Under the pieces are notes generated by a model, which searched no databases, was not told where the DNA came from, and saw only the letters and a list, made by a program, of their open reading frames with translations. This document shows positions 58,459-64,000 of a DNA stretch of 64,000 bases, piece after piece; position 1 is the first letter of the stretch; each line of letters begins with the position of its first letter. The position numbers and the translations under genes were made by a program. This stretch comes from Thermomonas sp. (lineage in GTDB: Bacteria; Pseudomonadota; Gammaproteobacteria; Xanthomonadales; Xanthomonadaceae), in NCBI RefSeq assembly GCF_023953935.1, contig NZ_JAMLIW010000003.1, forward strand, positions 1 through 64,000, written 5' to 3'.

Positions 58459-58502
58459 GGGCGGGTCGCTGTGGGCATCGTCATCGCCGTGGTCGTGCGG
58501 GG

Positions 58503-59348
58503 TCAATCGTTGGCAGCTGACAGCTCGGCGCCGCGCAACCGCGCCGCGTGGATGGCGTCGGCAACCAGTCCGCGCAGGCCGCCGGCTTCGAACCGTTCCA
58601 GCGCGGCCTGGGTCGTGCCGTTGGGGGACGTCACCCGCTTGCGCAACTCGGCGGCATCGACCCCGGATTCAACCAGCATGCGGCCGGCGCCGAGCACGGT
58701 TTGCAGGGCCAGCTGGCGTGCGGCTTCCGGCGCCAGGCCTTCCCGGATGCCGGCGTCGATCATCGCTTCGGCCAGCAGGAACACGTAGGCCGGGCCGCTG
58801 CCGGACAGGGCCGTCACGGCGTCCATCTGGGTTTCGTCGTCGATCCAGACCGTCGTCCCCGCCGCCGCCAGCAGCGCCTGCGCCAGCGCCCGCCCGCCGG
58901 CATCGACGCCGGGACGGGCGTACAGCCCGGAAGCGCCCGCCGCCAACAGCGCCGGGGTATTGGGCATCACCCGCACGACCCGGATGCCACCGCCCAACCA
59001 GCGGTCGATCTGGGCGCTGGTGATGCCGGCCGCGATCGAGATGACCAGCGGCGCCTGCGCCTGCGCCGGCGCGGCCAGCCCCTCGCACACCGGGCGCATG
59101 ACCTGCGGCTTGACCGCGAACACCCAGGTGTCAGCGCCTTCGACCGCCTGCGCCGATTGCTCGAACACGGCCACGCCGAAGTCGGTCCGCAGCGCCTCGC
59201 GCAACGGCAGTACCGGCTCGGCGACGCGGAGCCGCGCCGGATCGACGCCTTGGCGCAGCAGTCCGCCGATCAGGCTGCGCGCCATGTTGCCGCCGCCGAT
59301 GAAGGCGAGGGATCGGGAATCGGTGATCGGGATCTTGGAAGGGTTCAT
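58503..59348 (-). CDS. proC: Pyrroline-5-carboxylate reductase
   Basis: Final enzyme of proline synthesis, NAD(P)H-dependent. The 281-residue protein has AFIGGGNMARSLIGGL (nucleotide-binding), VMPNTPALLAAGASG and ALSGSGPAYVFLLAEAM. The ATG at 59348 leads to a short N-terminal stretch, IPITDSRS, coded by heptamers (59312-59332), just before the first strand. The yggS-proC pairing is common. Confidence 0.95.
   Translation of the reverse strand: MNPSKIPITDSRSLAFIGGGNMARSLIGGLLRQGVDPARLRVAEPVLPLREALRTDFGVAVFEQSAQAVEGADTWVFAVKPQVMRPVCEGLAAPAQAQAPLVISIAAGITSAQIDRWLGGGIRVVRVMPNTPALLAAGASGLYARPGVDAGGRALAQALLAAAGTTVWIDDETQMDAVTALSGSGPAYVFLLAEAMIDAGIREGLAPEAARQLALQTVLGAGRMLVESGVDAAELRKRVTSPNGTTQAALERFEAGGLRGLVADAIHAARLRGAELSAAND
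59312..59332 (-). repeat. Three heptamers in the N-terminal coding region of proC
   Basis: Read on the plus strand the units are ATCGGGA, ATCGGTG and ATCGGGA, three consecutive 7-bp units of the same family as the hairpin arms. They encode part of the N-terminal extension of ProC (residues about 6-12). Confidence 0.65.
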
Positions 59349-59365
59349 GGCGGTGTGCGTGATGT

Positions 59366-60061
59366 TCAGGGCTTGGGCGGGCGCGGACCGAACAGGGCGC
59401 TGCCGACCCGGACCATGGTCGCACCTTCTTCGATGGCGGTGGCAAAGTCCTCGCTCATGCCCATCGACAGGGTGTCCAGGTCGGGGTGGTCGGCTCGCAG
59501 GGCGACGAACAGGGCGGCCATCGCCCGGAACGCGGCGCGCCGACGATCGAAGTCCGGTTCGGGTGCGGGAATCGCCATCAGCCCGCGCAGGCGCAGGCGC
59601 GGCTGGGCGGCGATGGCGGCGGCCAGCGTGGCAACCTCCTGCGGCCTGCATCCGCTTTTGCTGGTTTCATCGTCGATGTTGACCTGGATCAGGACGTTCA
59701 GCGGCGCCAGCGCCGTCGGCCGATGGCGCGCCAGCGCGGCCACCAGCTTGGGCCGATCCACGGTCTGCACCCAGTCGAAGGCGCGCGCGGCCAGCTCGGC
59801 CTTGTTCGATTGCAGGTGCCCGATCAGGTGCCATTCCAGCCCCAGCGGGCGCAGCGCCTCGATCTTGGGCAGGGCTTCCTGCACATAGTTTTCGCCGAAG
59901 GCGCGCTGCCCGGCCGCGGCGATGGCGGCGATCGCCGGCGGCGGCCGGGTTTTCGAAACCGCCAGCAGACGCGCGGCTGGCCTGCCGCGGGCGCGGCTTG
60001 CGTTCCCGATCAGTGAGAGAATCCGCGCGAGCGCGGCGCTGGGGTCAGGCGGTGCAGGCAT
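59366..60061 (-). CDS. yggS: YggS family PLP-homeostasis protein
   Basis: Cytoplasmic PLP-binding alanine-racemase-like barrel that controls free PLP. The 231-residue protein has LLAVSKTRP (the PLP lysine), GENYVQEALPKI, EWHLIGHLQSNKA and SMGMSEDFATAIEEGATMVRVGSALFG. The start is set at ATG 60061 (MPAPPDPSAAL); further upstream is repeat DNA. Divergent from pilT, the usual neighbour. Confidence 0.94.
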   Translation of the reverse strand: MPAPPDPSAALARILSLIGNASRARGRPAARLLAVSKTRPPPAIAAIAAAGQRAFGENYVQEALPKIEALRPLGLEWHLIGHLQSNKAELAARAFDWVQTVDRPKLVAALARHRPTALAPLNVLIQVNIDDETSKSGCRPQEVATLAAAIAAQPRLRLRGLMAIPAPEPDFDRRRAAFRAMAALFVALRADHPDLDTLSMGMSEDFATAIEEGATMVRVGSALFGPRPPKP

Positions 60062-60073
60062 GGGGCTGATTCT

Positions 60074-60106
60074 GGGCTGGACCGGGGCTGGACCGGGGCT
60101 GGATCG
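60074..60106 (+). repeat. 11-bp tandem repeat x3 between yggS and pilT
   Basis: Three head-to-tail copies of GGGCTGGACCG (the third reads GGGCTGGATCG), directly upstream of the yggS start codon in the divergent yggS-pilT region. Confidence 0.85.
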
Positions 60107-60140
60107 TGGCGTGAGCCCGGCGGTTGAACGCGGACGCATC

Positions 60141-60156
60141 TGGCGCTCATACTGCG
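60141..60156 (+). promoter_or_regulatory. Possible sigma-54 promoter of pilT
   Basis: TGGCGCTCATACTGCG contains the GG and GC pairs of a -24/-12 promoter with exactly 10 bp between them, and matches TGGC at the first element. It lies 75 bp upstream of pilT. The match elsewhere is partial. Confidence 0.25.
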
Positions 60157-60230
60157 CCATGGGTGCCGTGGCGCCAACCGGCGGTACAGTACAGGGAATC
60201 CACATCAACTGAACGGCGCGGGGGAAACGC

Positions 60231-61268
60231 ATGGACATTGCCGAACTGCTGGCATTTTCGGTCAAGAACAAGGCTTCGGACTTGCATCTGTCGGCCGGCG
60301 TGCCGCCGATGATTCGCGTGGACGGCGACGTGCGCCGCATCAACATCCCCGCGCTCGACCACAAGCAGGTCCACGCGCTGGTCTACGACATCATGTCGGA
60401 CAAGCAGCGTCGCGACTACGAAGAATTCCTCGAATGCGACTTTTCGTTCGAAATCCCCGGGCTGGCGCGCTTCCGCGTCAATGCGTTCAACCAGAATCGC
60501 GGCGCCGGCGCGGTGTTCCGCACCATTCCCTCGGAAGTGCTCACCCTTGAGGACCTCGGCTGCCCGCGCATCTTCAAGGAGCTGATCGAACAACCGCAGG
60601 GGCTGATCCTCGTCACCGGGCCGACCGGCTCGGGCAAGTCGACCACGCTGGCGGCGATGATCGATCACATCAACAAGAAGGACTACAGCCACATCCTGTC
60701 GGTCGAAGACCCGATCGAATTCGTCCACACCTCGCAAAAATGCCTGATCAACCAGCGCGAAGTGCACCGCGATACCCACGGTTTCAACGAAGCGCTGCGC
60801 TCGGCGCTGCGTGAGGACCCGGACATCATCCTGGTCGGCGAATTGCGCGACCTGGAAACCATCCGCCTCGCCCTGACTGCCGCGGAAACCGGCCACCTGG
60901 TGTTCGCCACCCTGCACACCAGTTCGGCGGCCAAGACCATCGACCGCATCATCGACGTGTTCCCCGCCGGCGAAAAGCCGATGGTGCGCTCGATGCTGTC
61001 CGAATCCTTGCGCGCGGTGATCGCCCAGGCGCTGCTGAAGAAGATCGGTGGCGGCCGCACCGCCGCCTGGGAAATCATGGTGGGCACCCCCGCCATCCGC
61101 AACCTGATCCGCGAGGACAAGGTGGCGCAGATGTATTCGTCCATCCAGACCGGCCAGGCCGTGGGCATGCAGACGCTGGACCAGCATTTGCAGGACCTGA
61201 CCAAGCGCGGCATGGTGAGCCGCAAGGAAGCCCACGATTACGCCAAGGACAAGCGGTTGTTCGAGTGA
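60231..61268 (+). CDS. pilT: Type IV pilus retraction ATPase PilT
   Basis: Hexameric ATPase that depolymerises type IV pili, driving twitching motility. The 345-residue protein has Walker A GPTGSGKST (130-138, Lys136), EDPDIILVGELRDLET (Walker B) and the His box FATLHTSSA. KNKASDLHLSAGVPP at the N-terminus is typical. GGGGGA precedes ATG 60231. A hairpin element separates it from pilU. Confidence 0.97.
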   Translation: MDIAELLAFSVKNKASDLHLSAGVPPMIRVDGDVRRINIPALDHKQVHALVYDIMSDKQRRDYEEFLECDFSFEIPGLARFRVNAFNQNRGAGAVFRTIPSEVLTLEDLGCPRIFKELIEQPQGLILVTGPTGSGKSTTLAAMIDHINKKDYSHILSVEDPIEFVHTSQKCLINQREVHRDTHGFNEALRSALREDPDIILVGELRDLETIRLALTAAETGHLVFATLHTSSAAKTIDRIIDVFPAGEKPMVRSMLSESLRAVIAQALLKKIGGGRTAAWEIMVGTPAIRNLIREDKVAQMYSSIQTGQAVGMQTLDQHLQDLTKRGMVSRKEAHDYAKDKRLFE

Positions 61269-61275
61269 GGGTGGT

Positions 61276-61388
61276 CATTGGTGATTCGTGATTCGTGATT
61301 CGTAAAAGCCGAGGTTCGATGAACGATCTGGTGGGGATGCGAAGGGCGGTCTGCTCTCTCGAATCACCAATCACCAATCACGAATCCC
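61276..61388. repeat. Heptamer-armed hairpin element between pilT and pilU
   Basis: The left arm is CATTGGTGATTCG and repeated GTGATTC units, then GTAAAAGC, a core of about 50 bp, then CTGCTCTCTCG and a right arm of AATCACC units ending AATCCC. It fills most of the 139-bp gap and ends before the pilU Shine-Dalgarno (AGGAG). Could form a long hairpin on the pilTU transcript. Confidence 0.85.
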
Positions 61389-61407
61389 GGCTCCGCAGGA
61401 GCCAAAC

Positions 61408-62538
61408 ATGAGCAGCATCGATTTCACCTCGTTCCTCAAGCTGATGGCGCACCAGAAGGCGTCGGACCTGTTCATCACCGCCGGGATGCCGCCGTCGATG
61501 AAGGTGAACGGCAAGATCAGCCCGATCACCCAGAACCCGCTGACCCCGCAGCAGTCGCGCGATCTGGTGCTGAACGTGATGTCGCCGCAGCAGCGCGAGG
61601 AGTTCGAAAAGACCCACGAGTGCAACTTCGCCATCGGCGTGTCCGGGGTGGGCCGCTTCCGCGTCAGCTGCTTCTACCAGCGCAACCAGGTCGGCATGGT
61701 GCTGCGCCGGATCGAGACCCGCATCCCGACCGTCGAAGAACTCAGCCTGCCGCCGGTGATCAAGACCCTGGCGATGACCAAGCGCGGCATCATCCTCTTC
61801 GTGGGCGCCACCGGCACCGGCAAATCCACCTCGCTGGCGTCGATGATCGGCTACCGCAACGCCAATTCGACCGGCCATATCATCACGATCGAAGATCCGA
61901 TCGAATTCGTGCACAAGCACGACGGCTGCATCATCACCCAGCGCGAAGTCGGCATCGACACCGACAGCTGGGAAAACGCGCTGAAGAACACTCTGCGCCA
62001 GGCGCCGGACGTGATCATGATCGGCGAGGTGCGCACCCGCGAGGGCATGGACCACGCCATCGCCTTCGCCGAAACCGGCCACCTGGTGCTGTGCACGCTG
62101 CACGCCAACAACGCGAACCAGGCGATGGACCGCATCATCAACTTCTTCCCGGAAGACCGTCGCAGCCAGCTGCTGATGGATCTTTCGCTCAACCTCAAGG
62201 GCGTGGTGGCGCAGCAGCTGGTGCCCACCCCGGACGGCAAGGCGCGGCGGGTGGCGATGGAAATCCTGCTCGGCACGCCGCTGGTGCAGGACTACATCCG
62301 CGACGGCGAAATCCACAAGCTCAAAGAGGTGATGAAGGAATCCGTGCAATTGGGCATGAAGACCTTCGACCAGAGCCTGTTCGAGCTGTATCAGGCCGGC
62401 GAGATCAGCTACGAGGACGCGCTGCGGTTTGCCGACTCGTCCAACGAAGTGCGCCTGCGGATCAAGCTGGCCCAGGGCGGCGATGCCAGCACTCTGGCGC
62501 AGGGGCTGGACGGCGTGCAGGTCGCCGAGGCGCGCTGA
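61408..62538 (+). CDS. pilU: Type IV pilus ATPase PilU
   Basis: PilT paralogue that assists retraction. The 376-residue protein has Walker A GATGTGKST (133-141, Lys139), APDVIMIGEVRTREGMD and LCTLHANNANQAMDRI. Good AGGAG upstream. The longer C-terminal region (about 30 residues after SNEVRLRIK) is normal for PilU. Confidence 0.96.
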   Translation: MSSIDFTSFLKLMAHQKASDLFITAGMPPSMKVNGKISPITQNPLTPQQSRDLVLNVMSPQQREEFEKTHECNFAIGVSGVGRFRVSCFYQRNQVGMVLRRIETRIPTVEELSLPPVIKTLAMTKRGIILFVGATGTGKSTSLASMIGYRNANSTGHIITIEDPIEFVHKHDGCIITQREVGIDTDSWENALKNTLRQAPDVIMIGEVRTREGMDHAIAFAETGHLVLCTLHANNANQAMDRIINFFPEDRRSQLLMDLSLNLKGVVAQQLVPTPDGKARRVAMEILLGTPLVQDYIRDGEIHKLKEVMKESVQLGMKTFDQSLFELYQAGEISYEDALRFADSSNEVRLRIKLAQGGDASTLAQGLDGVQVAEAR

Positions 62539-62638
62539 TCGCGTTGCGACGGCAGCGGCGGGCCTGCGTCCGGCGCGGGCTTCGCCATCCGGGCTGGCGA
62601 TCCGGGCCGGATGGTGAGTGATCGCCGTGGCATTGCCT

Positions 62639-62644
62639 TAGAAT
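62639..62644 (+). promoter_or_regulatory. -10 box placed for a leaderless yqgE transcript
   Basis: TAGAAT (as in the rnpB promoter) ends 7 bp before ATG 62652. A transcript starting at the normal distance would begin at the A of the start codon or one base before it. No Shine-Dalgarno precedes the gene. Confidence 0.4.
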
Positions 62645-62651
62645 GCGGCTC

Positions 62652-63218
62652 ATGGACGCGCACGAACACGGCTTTGGCAACCACCTGCTGATCGCGCTGC
62701 CGGCGCTGCACGACGCCAATTTCGAGCGCAGCGTCACGCTGATTTGCCAGCACGACGGCGACGGCGCGATGGGCGTGATCGTCAACCGGCCCTCCGAATA
62801 CACGATTGGCGAGATCCTGCGCCAGATGGGCGTGGAATGCGGCGATGATGCGCTCGGTCAGCGCCCGGTACTCAGCGGCGGGCCGGTGCATCCCGAGCGC
62901 GGCTTCGTCGTGCATGACGGCGGCCGTGGCTGGGATTCCAGCCTCGAAGTCGGCGACGGCCTGTACCTGACCACCTCGCGCGACGTGCTGGAAGCGATGG
63001 CGCGTGGCGAGGGGCCGCCGCAGGCGCTGGTGGCGCTGGGCTGTGCCGGCTGGGGCGCGGGCCAGCTCGAGCAGGAATTGGTGGACGACAGCTGGCTGCT
63101 GGTGCCGAGCCGGCGCGACGTGCTGTTCGACCTGCCGCTGGCGCAGCGCTGGCAGGCGGCGGCGGGAACCATCGGCGTGGATCTGGTCAACCACGCCAGC
63201 CACAGCGGGCACGCGTGA
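62652..63218 (+). CDS. YqgE/AlgH family protein
   Basis: A 188-residue UPF0301 protein with [43 protein letters not shown] and [19 protein letters not shown] 62652 gives a family-like N-terminus; ATG 62643 is also in frame. Function unsettled; in pseudomonads the homologue (AlgH) affects alginate and other regulated traits. Overlaps ruvX by 4 bp, the usual pairing. Confidence 0.93.
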   Translation: MDAHEHGFGNHLLIALPALHDANFERSVTLICQHDGDGAMGVIVNRPSEYTIGEILRQMGVECGDDALGQRPVLSGGPVHPERGFVVHDGGRGWDSSLEVGDGLYLTTSRDVLEAMARGEGPPQALVALGCAGWGAGQLEQELVDDSWLLVPSRRDVLFDLPLAQRWQAAAGTIGVDLVNHASHSGHA

Positions 63219-63715
63219 GCGCTGACGAGGACGCACCCAATCCAGCGCTGGCAGTCGCGCCGGCGATCCGCAGCGATGGCACGGTGCTGGGCTTCGACGT
63301 TGGCGCACGCCGGATCGGGGTGGCGGTGGGCAACGCCATGACCGGCAGCGCCCGCGCGGTGGCGGTGATCGACGTGCATGCCGCCGGTCCCGACTGGGCC
63401 CATGCCGACAAGCTGCTGCGCGAATGGCGGCCTGACGGGCTGGTGGTCGGTGACCCGATGACGCTCGACGGCGGTGACCAGCCGATCCGCCAAGCGGCCC
63501 ACGCCTTCGCCCGTGCGCTGCGCCTGCGCACCCGGCTGCCGGTGGTGATGGTCGATGAACGCAACAGCTCGCAGGAAGCAGCGCGCCGGTTCGCCGCCGC
63601 GCGCGCCGAGGGCCGCAGCAAGCGGCGTGACGCCGACGCCCTGGATGCGGTGGCGGCGGCGGTCATTGTCGAGCGCTGGCTGGCATCGCCGCACGACGGG
63701 CAGCCGGTGGGATGA
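63215..63715 (+). CDS. ruvX: Holliday junction resolvase-like protein RuvX (YqgF)
   Basis: RNase H-fold nuclease; homologues act in 16S rRNA 5' maturation and may process Holliday junctions. The 166-residue protein has the [13 protein letters not shown] strand with the first catalytic Asp, [27 protein letters not shown] (Glu) and [19 protein letters not shown] with the last Asp. GTG start in a GTGA overlap with the YqgE/AlgH gene. Confidence 0.92.
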   Translation: MSADEDAPNPALAVAPAIRSDGTVLGFDVGARRIGVAVGNAMTGSARAVAVIDVHAAGPDWAHADKLLREWRPDGLVVGDPMTLDGGDQPIRQAAHAFARALRLRTRLPVVMVDERNSSQEAARRFAAARAEGRSKRRDADALDAVAAAVIVERWLASPHDGQPVG

Positions 63716-63806
63716 TGGCTGCCGATGCCGCTGAAATGCTCCCGGCCGCTCCGGGCCAGGCAGAGCGAACCGGGCCGGAATTTCTGTCCTGTCCCAGCTT
63801 GATTCC

Positions 63807-64000
63807 ATGACCTGCATGAACCCACAAATCGACGCCCACGGACGCCTGCACCACCTGCTCGATCTGGCAACCCTGTCGGTCGCCGCCCTCGATGCCCTGC
63901 TGCAGCGCGCGCAGGCGTTCGCCGACGGTGCGCAGGCGCCCGCGGCGCTGGCCGGCCAGGCGGTGTGCACGCTGTTCTTCGAGCCATCCACCCGCACCCG
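63807..64000 (+). CDS. pyrB: Aspartate carbamoyltransferase, N-terminal part
   Basis: The gene runs off the end of the window. The visible 64 or so codons start MTCMNPQID and reach FFEPSTRTR, the carbamoyl-phosphate-binding STRT motif of aspartate carbamoyltransferase, second step of pyrimidine synthesis. The ATG at 63816 is an alternative start. No pyrR is seen between ruvX and pyrB, unlike pseudomonads. Confidence 0.9.
   Translation, partial: MTCMNPQIDAHGRLHHLLDLATLSVAALDALLQRAQAFADGAQAPAALAGQAVCTLFFEPSTRT

Overview
The window is high-GC, almost completely coding, chromosomal DNA made of housekeeping and cell-envelope genes. It looks like a gammaproteobacterium of the Xanthomonadaceae (Lysobacter/Luteimonas/Pseudoxanthomonas/Xanthomonas group). 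The best evidence is the type II secretion operon in the order E-F-G-H-I-J-K-L-M-N-D seen in Xanthomonas xps loci, and a division/cell-wall (dcw) cluster without murD between mraY and ftsW. No tRNA, CRISPR array, prophage or insertion sequence was seen.

Layout. 1-4005: purL. 4086-14896: an eleven-gene type II secretion operon (gspE to gspD), followed by two translationally coupled glycosyltransferase-2-like genes that look catalytically degenerate (14893-16574). 16579-19678, minus strand: an AhpD-like protein, pyrF and the ABC-F protein ettA. 19862-27170, plus strand: glyA, nrdR, a small lipoprotein, ribD, ribE, ribB (fused to a cysteine-less cyclohydrolase-like domain), ribH, nusB and thiL. 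27227-33371, minus strand: an SGNH-like protein without catalytic residues, an M1 peptidase lipoprotein, an FAD-linked oxidase, yraN and lpoA. 33441-34643: rsmI and the RNase P RNA. 34673-35437, minus strand: an NRDE-family gene.

35438-35749 is the only gap above 300 bases without any gene. It holds a perfect DnaA box, a near-consensus sigma-70 promoter and a 10-bp-phased MraZ operator. 35750-51631: the dcw cluster mraZ-rsmH-ftsL-ftsI-murE-murF-mraY-ftsW-murG-murC-ddlB-ftsQ-ftsA-ftsZ, closed by a hairpin. 51865-57730: lpxC, a divergent DciA-like gene, an M23 peptidase, secA and mutT. 57838-60061, minus strand: coaE, proC and yggS. 60231-63715: pilT, pilU, yqgE and ruvX. The window ends inside pyrB.

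Most genes inside operons overlap by 4 bp (ATGA, GTGA or TTGA), which suggests translational coupling. The gene sets serve protein export (T2SS, SecA), type IV pilus retraction, septal peptidoglycan synthesis, riboflavin synthesis, and purine/pyrimidine synthesis.

The most unusual feature is a set of dispersed repeats with a 7-bp period. One class forms roughly 100-bp hairpin elements with ATTGGTG/ATTCGTG arms around a variable core. Copies or halves lie between genes (glyA/nrdR, ddlB/ftsQ, ftsA/ftsZ, pilT/pilU) and inside the reading frames of purL and murF, where they are translated. Related heptamers form the C-terminus of RsmH and lie in the N-terminal coding region of proC, and GGGAGAC arrays lie beside gspG and mutT.
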